A stretch of 64,000 nt of DNA from an uncultured Eubacterium sp. (GTDB lineage: Bacteria; Bacillota; Clostridia; Lachnospirales; Lachnospiraceae): positions 1 to 64,000 of the forward strand of contig CAUCXT010000008.1 of the NCBI GenBank assembly GCA_958446835.1. Direction: 5' to 3'. Of the stretch, positions 41,575-49,898 are shown piece after piece. The first letter of the stretch is position 1. Each line of letters starts with the position of its first letter. Under the pieces are notes generated by a model. That model worked only from the letters and a program-made list of their open reading frames with translations, was not told where the DNA came from and searched no databases. The translations under genes were made by a program, and so were the position numbers.

Positions 41575-42375
41575 ATGGGAAAGCTTAGAATTGTTATTGC
41601 AGATGACAATGAACGTATGTTGCAGCTTCTGGAAGACATCATTAGGACTGATAAGGACATGGAGGTTGTCGGCAAAGCGGAAAACGGCGAAATATGCCTA
41701 AGCTTGATACGTGAACAACAACCGGATGTTGTTCTGCTTGATATTGTTATGCCGAAGCTTGATGGACTCACTGTTATGGAGAAAACACATTCAGATTCAC
41801 GAATAAAGAAGAAGCCGGCGTTTATCATTATAACTGCTATTGGTCAGGAGGGAATTACAGAGGATGCATTCAATCTTGGAGCCAATTATTACATAATGAA
41901 ACCGTTTGACAATAACACACTCCTTAATCGAATAAGGTATGTAAGAAGTAATATGGGACGTCATCCCGCAGCCGGAAACAGCACAAGACTTGCAGCCGAT
42001 ATAAATAATGAGAATCAGAAGGTGAGCATAGAAACAGATGTTACCAATATGATTCATGAGGTGGGAATTCCGGCTCATATCAAGGGGTATCAGTATTTGC
42101 GCGATTCAATAATAATGGCTATAGAGGAGTCGGATATTCTTAACAGTATTACCAAGGTTCTTTATCCGACGATAGCCAAGAAATACGATACAACCGCAAG
42201 CAGGGTCGAGCGTGCTATCAGACATGCAATTGAGGTTGCATGGGAGCGTGGAAGAATGGAGACTATAGAGGAATTGTTCGGATATACGGTAAGTAACGGA
42301 AAGGGTAAGCCTACCAATTCAGAGTTTATTGCACTTATAGCGGATAAGCTTCGTTTACAGTACAAGGCGAGATAA
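41575..42375 (+). CDS. spo0A: Sporulation master regulator Spo0A
   Basis: 266 residues from the ATG at 41575, one fewer than in B. subtilis; the longer open frame upstream is leader. Receiver domain: acidic pair Asp10-Asp11, phosphoacceptor Asp56 in V-V-L-L-D-I-V-M-P, and the conserved Lys in Y-Y-I-M-K-P-F-D. DNA-binding domain: M-I-H-E-V-G-I-P-A-H-I-K-G-Y and S-R-V-E-R-A-I-R-H-A-I-E-V-A-W, nearly invariant in Spo0A. It decides entry into sporulation. It is detached from spoIVB here and has its own promoter and 0A box. Confidence 0.96.
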   Translation: MGKLRIVIADDNERMLQLLEDIIRTDKDMEVVGKAENGEICLSLIREQQPDVVLLDIVMPKLDGLTVMEKTHSDSRIKKKPAFIIITAIGQEGITEDAFNLGANYYIMKPFDNNTLLNRIRYVRSNMGRHPAAGNSTRLAADINNENQKVSIETDVTNMIHEVGIPAHIKGYQYLRDSIIMAIEESDILNSITKVLYPTIAKKYDTTASRVERAIRHAIEVAWERGRMETIEELFGYTVSNGKGKPTNSEFIALIADKLRLQYKAR

Positions 42376-42491
42376 ACTAATAATAAAAAAATCTTTCATT
42401 TTCAATCTTTTTGTGTTATAATTTATAAAAATATATCAAGGTTTTTGAAATTTTCAAAAAATTCACTAACATAATATGTGAGGTAGAGTCT

Positions 42492-43940
42492 ATGAAGAAA
42501 AATGTGCTTTTTGTATCATCGGAAGCAGTTCCGTTTATCAAGACGGGTGGCCTTGCTGATGTGGCGGGTTCTCTTCCGAAATATTTCGATAAGGAACGCT
42601 ATGATGTGCGTGTCATGTTGCCAAAGTATCTGTGTATTCCGGAGAAATGGCGCAGCCAGATGAAGTATGTTACACATTTTTATATGGATCTGGCATGGAG
42701 AAGCCAGTATGTAGGAGTATTGGAGATGGAGTATGCGGGGGTACACTATTATTTCATCGACAATGAATTCTACTTTGCGGGGCCGAAGCCTTATGGTTAT
42801 ATACACGAAGATATAGAAAAGTTTGCTTTTTTCAGTAAAGCAGCACTTTCGGCAATGCCGCTGTTAGGTTTTAAGCCTGATATAGTTCATTGCCATGATT
42901 GGCAGACAGGCCTTATTCCTGTTTATATGAAGGAACGTTTCCATGACGGTGAGTTTTTCCGCGATATGAAATCCATCATGACGATACATAATCTTAAGTT
43001 TCAGGGAGTATGGGATCTTCAGAAGGTTAAGGACATTACAGGGCTTCCACCGTATTTCTTTACATCAGACAAGCTTGAGGCGTATGGTGATGCTAACTAC
43101 CTTAAGGGTGGTATAGTATATGCTGATGCCGTCACCACGGTAAGCGACAGCTATGCCGAAGAGATAAAGACACCTTTTTACGGAGAACATCTCGATGGAC
43201 TTATGAGAGCACGTTCAAATTGTCTGACCGGTATTGTAAACGGAATTGACTATGAAGAATTCAACCCGGCTACAGATACCAGAATAGTTTCCAACTATAA
43301 CCAGAAGACTTTCCGCAAAGAGAAGCCGAAGAATAAGAAGGCCCTTCAGCAGGAGCTTGGTCTTGAGGTCAATGATAAGAAGTTTATGATAGGAATTGTA
43401 TCAAGACTTACTGACCAGAAGGGACTTGATCTTATTGCATATATGATGGATCAGATATGTGCCGAGGACGTACAGCTTGTTATTTTGGGAACAGGTGAAT
43501 CGCAGTATGAGAATATGTTCAGGCATTTTGCATGGAAATACCCGGACAGAGTTTCTGCGAACATCTACTATTCAGAGGATATGTCGCATAAGATATATGC
43601 TTCGTGTGATGCATTCCTTATGCCATCCCTTTTCGAGCCTTGCGGACTCAGCCAGTTGATGTCCCTTCGTTATGGCACGGTACCTATTGTGCGTGAAACA
43701 GGCGGACTTAAGGATACGGTTGAACCGTATAATGAGTATGAGAGTACAGGTACAGGATTCTCATTCGCTAATTACAATGCACATGAGATGATGAACACCA
43801 TTAACTACGCAAAGCATGTTTTTTATAACAAGAAGAGAGAGTGGAATAAGATTGTAGACCGTGGAATGTTAAAGGACTTCTCATGGACAAGCTCCGCTAA
43901 GAAATATCAGAAGCTTTACGATAATCTTCTTGGAAACTAG
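42492..43940 (+). CDS. glgA: Glycogen (starch) synthase, ADP-glucose type
   Basis: 482 residues, GT5. Substrate loop K-T-G-G-L-A-D-V-A-G-S-L at ~16, catalytic-side H-C-H-D-W-Q-T-G, S-R-L-T-D-Q-K-G-L-D, and the C-terminal E-P-C-G-L-S-Q-L with E-T-G-G-L-K-D-T-V. It extends alpha-1,4-glucan in the cytosol. It stands alone; no glgB, C or P is adjacent. A TATAAT at 42417-42422 may be its -10, but no -35 is clear. Confidence 0.95.
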   Translation: MKKNVLFVSSEAVPFIKTGGLADVAGSLPKYFDKERYDVRVMLPKYLCIPEKWRSQMKYVTHFYMDLAWRSQYVGVLEMEYAGVHYYFIDNEFYFAGPKPYGYIHEDIEKFAFFSKAALSAMPLLGFKPDIVHCHDWQTGLIPVYMKERFHDGEFFRDMKSIMTIHNLKFQGVWDLQKVKDITGLPPYFFTSDKLEAYGDANYLKGGIVYADAVTTVSDSYAEEIKTPFYGEHLDGLMRARSNCLTGIVNGIDYEEFNPATDTRIVSNYNQKTFRKEKPKNKKALQQELGLEVNDKKFMIGIVSRLTDQKGLDLIAYMMDQICAEDVQLVILGTGESQYENMFRHFAWKYPDRVSANIYYSEDMSHKIYASCDAFLMPSLFEPCGLSQLMSLRYGTVPIVRETGGLKDTVEPYNEYESTGTGFSFANYNAHEMMNTINYAKHVFYNKKREWNKIVDRGMLKDFSWTSSAKKYQKLYDNLLGN

Positions 43941-43998
43941 TATAGAACAGATTGATTTAGAATCGGATTTGATAATTTTAATATATGGATTAAGGCAA

Positions 43999-44040
43999 AA
44001 CAGAACTAATCAGGAGCAGATGATTGGTTCTGTTTTTGTT
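43999..44040 (+). terminator. Intrinsic terminator after glgA
   Basis: A 12-bp stem (43999-44010 with 44019-44030, one G-U) and 8-nt loop, then TTTTTGTTTT. Confidence 0.85.
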
Positions 44041-44076
44041 TTTTCACTTTAACAAGTCAATTTATTAAAAAATATG

Positions 44077-44105
44077 TTGCAACTTGCGAAATTCAATGAT
44101 AATAT
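44077..44105 (+). promoter_or_regulatory. Sigma-A promoter of the aminotransferase gene
   Basis: TTGCAA (44077-44082), 17-bp spacer, TAATAT (44100-44105). Confidence 0.6.
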
Positions 44106-44141
44106 ATTCTTCAAAAGTTAACTAACGGAGGTTTGAGCAAT

Positions 44142-45425
44142 ATGGAAAAGTACGAAATGTTAAGCAAAGATGAGCTAAAGTCAATTAAAGCAGCTCTCGA
44201 AGAAGAGTATGCCAAGGCACAGCATTTAGGACTTAAGCTTGATATGTCCAGAGGAAAGCCGGCACCGGCTCAGTTAGACCTTGCAATGGGAATTTTAGAT
44301 GCGGTGAACAGTACATCCGATTATAAATCGGAGGACGGAGTTGATTGCCGTAATTATGGAGGTCTTGACGGAATACCGGAGGCAAGACATTTTATGGCAG
44401 ATGTTATGGGTGTTGATGCGTCAAATGTGATTATTTATGGTAATGCAAGTCTTAACATTATGTACGATACTATTTCCAGATTTATGCTCGAAGGAACAGG
44501 TGGCTGCACACCTTGGTGCAAGCTTGACAAGGTTAAGTTCCTGTGTCCTGTACCGGGATATGACAGACATTTTGCTATTACACAGCATTTTGGTGTTGAG
44601 ATGATTAACGTACCTATGAAAGAGGACGGTCCTGATATGGATATGGTTGAGAAGCTTGTCTCAGAGGATGAGAGTATCAAGGGTATATGGTGCGTGCCTA
44701 AGTTTTCCAACCCGGGTGGATGCGTGTATTCGGATGAGGTTGTAAGAAGAATGGCTGCGCTTAAGCCTGCTGCGAAGGATTTCAGGATAATGTGGGATAA
44801 TGCTTACGTTGTTCATTATCTTTATGAGGACAACCAGCCTCAGATTCTTGATATTCTTACTGAATGTGAGAAGGCAGGTAATCCTGATATGGTTTATGAA
44901 TTCGCCTCCACATCCAAGATAAGCTTCGCCGGAGCCGGAATTGCTGCACTTGCCACATCGAAGGCTAACATTGCGGAGGTTAAGAAGTCATTGACAATCC
45001 AGACAATCGGTTATGATAAGCTGAACCAGTTAAGACATATAAGATTCTACAAGAACAAGCAGGGTATTATGGATCATATGATGAAGCAGGCTGAAATATT
45101 AAGACCTAAGTTTGAGGCAGTCGAGGAGATTCTTGACAATGAACTTTCAGGTCTCGGCATCGGAACCTGGACTAAGCCTCTTGGAGGATATTTCATATCA
45201 TTTGACGCAATGCCGGGCTGCGCTAAGGCTATAGTAGCGAAATGCAAAGAGGCAGGAATGGTTCTTACAGGAGCAGGAGCTACATTCCCTTACGGAAAAG
45301 ATCCTGAGGATTCCAATATCAGAATTGCTCCGTCTTTCCCGACTGTTGACGAGATGAAGAAGGCGGCACTTTTGTTCACTCTCTGTGTTAAGCTTGTAAG
45401 TGTTGAAAAGCTGTTAGAGAAATAG
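44142..45425 (+). CDS. PLP-dependent aspartate aminotransferase, subgroup Ic
   Basis: 427 residues from the ATG at 44142; GGAGG at 44127-44131 gives correct spacing, so the TTG at 44133 is rejected. Fold-type I PLP enzyme: L-D-M-S-R-G-K-P near 31, N-Y-G-G-L-D-G-I, W-D-N-A-Y-V-V-H and the PLP-binding lysine in S-T-S-K-I-S-F-A-G-A-G (~258). The length and the S-R-G-K-P-x-P-x-Q-L-D start fit the subgroup sometimes labelled MocR-like aminotransferase, but there is no DNA-binding domain. It probably converts aspartate and 2-oxoglutarate to oxaloacetate and glutamate. proC lies 69 bp downstream. Confidence 0.82.
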   Translation: MEKYEMLSKDELKSIKAALEEEYAKAQHLGLKLDMSRGKPAPAQLDLAMGILDAVNSTSDYKSEDGVDCRNYGGLDGIPEARHFMADVMGVDASNVIIYGNASLNIMYDTISRFMLEGTGGCTPWCKLDKVKFLCPVPGYDRHFAITQHFGVEMINVPMKEDGPDMDMVEKLVSEDESIKGIWCVPKFSNPGGCVYSDEVVRRMAALKPAAKDFRIMWDNAYVVHYLYEDNQPQILDILTECEKAGNPDMVYEFASTSKISFAGAGIAALATSKANIAEVKKSLTIQTIGYDKLNQLRHIRFYKNKQGIMDHMMKQAEILRPKFEAVEEILDNELSGLGIGTWTKPLGGYFISFDAMPGCAKAIVAKCKEAGMVLTGAGATFPYGKDPEDSNIRIAPSFPTVDEMKKAALLFTLCVKLVSVEKLLEK

Positions 45426-45494
45426 AACTTTTAGTGAATTGTTTTTGAAAGTTAAGTTTATGATAATTTTAACCTTAGAGAGGAAAATGAGAAG

Positions 45495-46292
45495 ATGAGT
45501 ACATTTGGATTTATCGGAATGGGCAATATGGGATATGCCATGTTAAAAGGTCTTTTAAAGACTTATTCTCCCGCTGATATTGTCTTTTCATGTGCTACGG
45601 ATAAAAAGAGGGTGACAGTAAGCGATGAGACAGGAGTGAGGGCTGCTTCCGGAAATGCTGAATGTGCTAATAGTGCAAAATACATTATCCTTGCAGTAAA
45701 ACCACAGGTGTATGATGCTGTTATCAAGAACCTCATGTATGTTGTGACGGAGGAACATGTAATTATCTCACTTTCACCCAGCCATTCGATAGATGCACTC
45801 AAGGCAAAGTTTGAAAAGCCTGTCCGCGTGGTGCGCGCAATGCCGAACACACCTGCACTTATAGGGGAAGCCATGACCGGAGTGGCTTATGATGCCATGG
45901 AATTTTCTTTTGAGGAAAAGGAAGTTTTAGATAATTTTTTTAAATCATTTGGTACATATAGGCTGGTAGATGAAAAACTTATGAACGCTGTCACATGCGC
46001 AAGCGGAAGTTCCCCTGCCTATGTATATATGTTTATCGAGGCCATGGCAGATGCATGCGTCAAGCATGGAATGCCGCGTCAGGCAGCTTATGAATTCGTT
46101 GCACAGACTGTTGTAGGGGCAGGCAGAATGGTTCTCGAGACTAATGAACATCCCGGAATGTTAAAAGATAAGGTATGCTCCCCGGGCGGAACAACTATTG
46201 CGGGTGTTGCGGCACTTGAGGAGCATGGCTTCAGGAATTCTATTATCAAGGCTGTGGATGCATGCTTTGATAAATGTAACGGAATAAAGTAA
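45495..46292 (+). CDS. proC: Pyrroline-5-carboxylate reductase
   Basis: 265 residues, normal. N-terminal Rossmann G-F-I-G-M-G-N-M-G for NAD(P)H, V-R-A-M-P-N-T-P in the middle, and the C-terminal dimer/active-site block V-T-C-A-S-G-S-S-P-A-Y-V-Y with S-P-G-G-T-T-I-A-G-V-A-A-L-E. It catalyses the last step of proline synthesis. Confidence 0.95.
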   Translation: MSTFGFIGMGNMGYAMLKGLLKTYSPADIVFSCATDKKRVTVSDETGVRAASGNAECANSAKYIILAVKPQVYDAVIKNLMYVVTEEHVIISLSPSHSIDALKAKFEKPVRVVRAMPNTPALIGEAMTGVAYDAMEFSFEEKEVLDNFFKSFGTYRLVDEKLMNAVTCASGSSPAYVYMFIEAMADACVKHGMPRQAAYEFVAQTVVGAGRMVLETNEHPGMLKDKVCSPGGTTIAGVAALEEHGFRNSIIKAVDACFDKCNGIK

Positions 46293-46335
46293 TATATTTA
46301 CAAGATTATACTAGTTTATGTGAAAAGGAATTATT

Positions 46336-46872
46336 ATGGAAATTATTAAACGTCTTAATCGTGAACTTGTCTACAAGGGTACAGTTATCAATATGTATAA
46401 GGATACAGTTCAGGTTCAGAACGGTCATATTGCAGAGTGGGATTTTATAGGACACAAGGGGGCTGCCGCTGTGGTGCCGGTTCTTGATGACGGACGTGTC
46501 CTTATGGTAAAGCAATATAGGAATGCACTTGACAGAATGACTATAGAGGTGCCGGCAGGTGGAAGAGATACAACGGATGAACCTTATATTACATGCGCCT
46601 CAAGAGAGCTTGAGGAGGAGACAGGGTACAGATCTGATGACCTCGAGTTCCTCATATCAGTGCAGACAACGGTTGCGTTCTGCAACGAGAAGATTGACGT
46701 CTTTGTCGCGAGAAACCTGAAAAAGACTCATCAGCATCTTGATGAGGATGAATGTGTCGAAGTTGAAGCGTATGATGTCGATGATCTGATTGACATGATC
46801 TATGCGGGAAAGCTTCAGGACGGAAAAACAATGGCAGCTATAATGGCATATAAGCTGAAATATGCAAAATAA
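46336..46872 (+). CDS. nudF: ADP-ribose pyrophosphatase (NUDIX, NudF)
   Basis: 178 residues. The Nudix box is perfect: G-x5-E-x7-R-E-L-E-E-E-T-G-Y, beginning at G-R-D-T-T-D-E (~76). The E-V-P-A-G-G lead-in is typical of ADP-ribose hydrolases. It converts ADP-ribose to AMP and ribose 5-phosphate. It heads a conserved run, nudF-spoIIM-xerD-deoB, also seen in Bacillus. Confidence 0.92.
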   Translation: MEIIKRLNRELVYKGTVINMYKDTVQVQNGHIAEWDFIGHKGAAAVVPVLDDGRVLMVKQYRNALDRMTIEVPAGGRDTTDEPYITCASRELEEETGYRSDDLEFLISVQTTVAFCNEKIDVFVARNLKKTHQHLDEDECVEVEAYDVDDLIDMIYAGKLQDGKTMAAIMAYKLKYAK

Positions 46873-46885
46873 GTAATAAAGTTTT

Positions 46886-46942
46886 AAAAAGTCTCATATC
46901 TTGTTTTGTCCATAGTTGACAGAAAGGATTTGGGACTTTTTT
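46886..46942 (+). terminator. Terminator-like hairpin overlapping the spoIIM-like start
   Basis: AAAAAGTCTCATATC (46886-46900) pairs with GATTTGGGACTTTTT (46927-46941) with one mismatch; the 3' arm ends in a six-T run that touches the next start codon. AGAAAGGA, a possible ribosome site, is in the loop. Confidence 0.55.
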
Positions 46943-47512
46943 ATGCAAAAAAAAACAATTGAGCTGGCAGGAGCAGACAGGCTTATTATTCTTTTTTTCT
47001 TTGGAATCATGATTGGGTCAATAATTGCCAATCTTATTCCCTTTTCGTGGGTTCAGGCTATGAATGTATGGAGTGCGGATTATATAATCGCTTTTATGTC
47101 GAAAACTGTAAAATATTCTACAATGTTCCGTTATCTGCTGCGCATCCGCGGTTTAATAATGATAGGCTTGTTTCTTGTAATGATGACTCCGTTCGTCAAG
47201 AAGCTTCTGTATATTATTCCGGTATATATTGGTGTGGCATGGGGAATGATAAGTTCAATAATTATGATGGAGCATGGAATAAATGGCATCAGAATATGTT
47301 TTTTTCTTTTGTTTCCGCATTTTATATTTTATATAGCCGGAATTATAATGATGTTATACAAAATTCTGAAAAGGACTGTTACCTCAAAAGGATTTGATGT
47401 TACATTTTTTCTTGTTTTTTTATTCGCCGCTATGATGATTACGGCAGGAATAATGGCTGAGTCATATATAAATGTAAGTGTAATGCCATGGGTACTTGAA
47501 CAGATGACGTAA
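46943..47512 (+). CDS. spoIIM: Stage II sporulation protein M-like membrane protein
   Basis: 189 residues from the ATG at 46943. Five or six hydrophobic helices. The first follows a short basic tail (F-F-F-G-I-M-I-G-S-I-I-A-N-L-I) and the last ends A-G-I-M-A-E-S-Y-I-N, the C-terminal signature of SpoIIM. In B. subtilis SpoIIM joins SpoIID and SpoIIP in the peptidoglycan machine for engulfment. Sequence similarity is visibly loose in the middle; the call leans on the ends, the topology and the nudF-spoIIM-xerD order. Confidence 0.7.
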   Translation: MQKKTIELAGADRLIILFFFGIMIGSIIANLIPFSWVQAMNVWSADYIIAFMSKTVKYSTMFRYLLRIRGLIMIGLFLVMMTPFVKKLLYIIPVYIGVAWGMISSIIMMEHGINGIRICFFLLFPHFIFYIAGIIMMLYKILKRTVTSKGFDVTFFLVFLFAAMMITAGIMAESYINVSVMPWVLEQMT

Positions 47513-47581
47513 AAACATATTGATTTTATGTTATTGTTTATTTATAATATCATTTACAACTTGAAGGAACGAAGGAATACC

Positions 47582-48469
47582 ATGGAACAGGAAATAGACG
47601 AGTACATAGAATATATTGGAAGAAATAGACAAAAATCCGACAATACAATTGCTTCTTACAAGAGCGATTTATATAAGCTTATGAATTACCTGAATGATGA
47701 TTTAAAGCTTGAAGAATGGGCACAGGTTACAGAGACGGACATCAATTCTTATATCATGTATTTGCAGAGCCAAGGGTGTGCACCATCTACGATTGCAAGG
47801 CATGTGGTTTCGGTAAAAGCCTTTTTTGAATATTGTCACAGAAAGGGTAAAATATCTGCTGAACCGGCATTAAATATCAAGCCGCCAAGGCATGAAAAGA
47901 AAATACCTGAAGTAATATCGGTTGATAATGTTGTAAAGCTATTAACCGCACCGGATGGCAATTCTCCGAAACAGTTGAGGGATCGCGCAATGTTAGAATT
48001 ACTTTATGCCACCGGGATAAAGGTGTCGGAACTTGTCGCTATTAAGATGGATGATATCAACTTGCAGATAGGCTATGTCAACTGCAGGACTGTCATGCAT
48101 GACCGAATTATTCCATTCGGAAATGAGGCAAAACAGGCATTGATGCGTTATCTTAAGGATGGACGTGGAGCCTTAGTAGGTGAGAATGATAGCGAATACT
48201 TTTTTACAAATATCAGGGGTGAAGCTATGAGCCGTCAGGGTTTTTGGAAGATTATTAAGGCTTATGCCAAAAAAGCTGGGATAGAGGAGGATATCACTCC
48301 ATATACGCTCAGACATTCTTTCGCCGCACACATGATAAGCAATGGTGCAGACATCTATGCTGTATCAGAGATGCTTGGACATCTTGATGTATCTGCAACG
48401 CAGGTATATTCTGGCTTTTCCAATTCAAGATTGCGTGATGTGTACACAAAAGCTCACCCGAGAGGGTGA
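47582..48469 (+). CDS. xerD: Tyrosine recombinase, XerD position, with altered active site
   Basis: 295 residues from the ATG at 47582 (GAAGGAA upstream); the open frame before it lacks a site. N-terminal SAM-like core-binding domain (~1-95) and C-terminal catalytic domain. Nucleophile Tyr276 (T-Q-V-Y-S-G-F), His267 (L-G-H-L-D-V-S) and Arg244 (T-L-R-H-S-F) are present. Lys147 replaces the first catalytic Arg (A-T-G-I-K-V-S-E-L), Tyr241 replaces the HxxR histidine, and the G-K-G beta-hairpin lysine is missing (C-R-T-V-M-H-D-R). The length and the spoIIM-xerD-deoB neighbourhood fit XerD; its strand-exchange activity is uncertain. Confidence 0.8.
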   Translation: MEQEIDEYIEYIGRNRQKSDNTIASYKSDLYKLMNYLNDDLKLEEWAQVTETDINSYIMYLQSQGCAPSTIARHVVSVKAFFEYCHRKGKISAEPALNIKPPRHEKKIPEVISVDNVVKLLTAPDGNSPKQLRDRAMLELLYATGIKVSELVAIKMDDINLQIGYVNCRTVMHDRIIPFGNEAKQALMRYLKDGRGALVGENDSEYFFTNIRGEAMSRQGFWKIIKAYAKKAGIEEDITPYTLRHSFAAHMISNGADIYAVSEMLGHLDVSATQVYSGFSNSRLRDVYTKAHPRG

Positions 48470-48476
48470 GCTTTTT
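48448..48476. terminator. Terminator overlapping the end of xerD
   Basis: AAAAGCTCACCC (48448-48459), loop GAGA, GGGTGAGCTTTT and further T. The 3' arm contains the xerD stop codon (48467-48469). The A-run on the left makes it usable by the converging aroF transcript too. Confidence 0.85.
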
Positions 48477-48543
48477 ATATTGCTCCGTACAATGGAGCTA
48501 CATTCATAGATTAAATGAACATGTTTTGACACAGGAATCTCAA

Positions 48544-49572
48544 TCAGCAATTCTCAGCAATATAGTAGAGGAGCTTCTCTGTATCCTCCCAGCCAAGGCA
48601 AGGGTCGGTGATTGACTTGCCATAGATATGCTCATCAATCTTCTGGTTGCCCGGTTCAATATAACTTTCTATCATTACTCCCTTTACAAGATTATTGACA
48701 TCAGCGGAGTGCTTTCTGCTTTCCAATACTTCCTTTACAATGCGCACCTGCTCAGCGTACTGCTTATTTGAGTTGCTGTGGTTTGAATCCACGATTGTCG
48801 CCATATTCTTGAGATTCTTCTGGCTGTACATTTCAAAAAGTCTTACAAGATCCTCATAATGATAGTTAGGAATGTTCTGACCGTGCTTGTTTGTTGCACC
48901 GCGCAGAATGGTGTGGGTGAGAGGATTTCCGTCCGTCTTTACCTCCCAGCCTCTATATATGAAGGAATGTGCGTGTTGTGCGGCTACAACAGAATTGAGC
49001 ATGACTGTATAGTCACCGCTTGTAGGATTCTTCATTCCGGCAGGAACATCCATTCCACTTACGGTAAGTCTGTGCTGCTGATCCTCGACCGAACGTGCTC
49101 CCACAGCAACGTATGACAAAATATCCGATAAAAATTCATAGTTTTCCGGGTAGAGCATTTCATCCGCAGGCGTGAGGTGAGTCTCGTTCATGACACGGAT
49201 ATGCATTTTTCTGATAGCCATTATGCCTGCAAGCATATCAGGCTTCTTTTCAGGGTCCGGCTGATGTAACATTCCCTTGTAGCCCTCTCCCGTGGTTCGC
49301 GGCTTGTTGGTATATACTCTTGGAACTATAAGAACCTTATCCTTGATTTTTTCCTGAACCTTGGCAAGGCGGCATGTGTAATCGCACACAGGGTCCTCAT
49401 GGTCTGCGGAGCAAGGACCGACTATTGCCAGAAATTTAGATGAATTGCCTGTGATAATATCGGCAATCTCCTTGTCGCGTTCGCGCTTGATATTGGCAAG
49501 TTCTTCACTCACCGGAATAAGTTCTTTTACAACCTGTGGTGAAGGAAGCTCTTTTACATATTCAAATCCCAT
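48544..49572 (-). CDS. aroF: 3-deoxy-7-phosphoheptulonate synthase, class I (AroF/G/H type)
   Basis: 342 residues, typical of type Ia DAHP synthase. Motifs: L-A-I-V-G-P-C-S-A-D-H, P-R-V-Y-T-N-K-P-R-T, G-M-D-V-P-A-G-M-K-N-P-T-S-G-D, I-L-R-G-A-T-N-K-H-G-Q-N, V-D-S-N-H-S-N-S-N-K and G-x-M-I-E-S-Y. It is the entry step of the shikimate pathway. The gene is inserted, on the opposite strand, between xerD and deoB, which are adjacent in Bacillus. The isoenzyme letter is arbitrary. Confidence 0.93.
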   Translation of the reverse strand: MGFEYVKELPSPQVVKELIPVSEELANIKRERDKEIADIITGNSSKFLAIVGPCSADHEDPVCDYTCRLAKVQEKIKDKVLIVPRVYTNKPRTTGEGYKGMLHQPDPEKKPDMLAGIMAIRKMHIRVMNETHLTPADEMLYPENYEFLSDILSYVAVGARSVEDQQHRLTVSGMDVPAGMKNPTSGDYTVMLNSVVAAQHAHSFIYRGWEVKTDGNPLTHTILRGATNKHGQNIPNYHYEDLVRLFEMYSQKNLKNMATIVDSNHSNSNKQYAEQVRIVKEVLESRKHSADVNNLVKGVMIESYIEPGNQKIDEHIYGKSITDPCLGWEDTEKLLYYIAENC

Positions 49573-49669
49573 TTTATCCTCGTTTCTTCAAGTGGATGAT
49601 ATTATCAAAAGTGACATTTGTGAAAGCCTTTGGTGAATATAACCGACCTGATTATATATTTTATGAATT

Positions 49670-49698
49670 ATGATAACATGTTAATGTGTAAAATGCAA
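49670..49698 (-). promoter_or_regulatory. Possible sigma-A promoter of aroF
   Basis: On the - strand: TTGCAT (49698-49693), 17-bp spacer, TATCAT (49675-49670). The leader of ~90 nt shows no clear leader peptide or T-box. Confidence 0.45.
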
Positions 49699-49752
49699 AT
49701 GTCGGATTATATTTGTTTCTTGATGAATTTTATGCTTTTTATATTAATTTAA

Positions 49753-49781
49753 TTGAATAAAAGCAAAAAGTAAGTTATACT
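49753..49781 (+). promoter_or_regulatory. Sigma-A promoter of deoB-pdp
   Basis: TTGAAT (49753-49758), 17-bp spacer, TATACT (49776-49781). The -35 lies inside an AT-rich inverted repeat (GCTTTT at 49734 and AAAAGC at 49759). The 326-bp aroF-deoB gap holds only these two promoters and AT-rich sequence. Confidence 0.65.
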
Positions 49782-49898
49782 ATATATAAATGGGGTATTA
49801 TGCCTTATGGCTATTTTGACGCAGCACAAGGATAAAACCACTGAAATATAAACTGCAGTGTATTGAATAAGTATCTGATATGAAAGGAATGATAATAG

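Noticed and set aside
47528..48469. The Xer-like gene as a phage or transposon integrase
   Set aside because: Position between spoIIM-like and deoB-region genes, XerD length and lack of nearby mobile genes or att-like repeats argue for a core gene.
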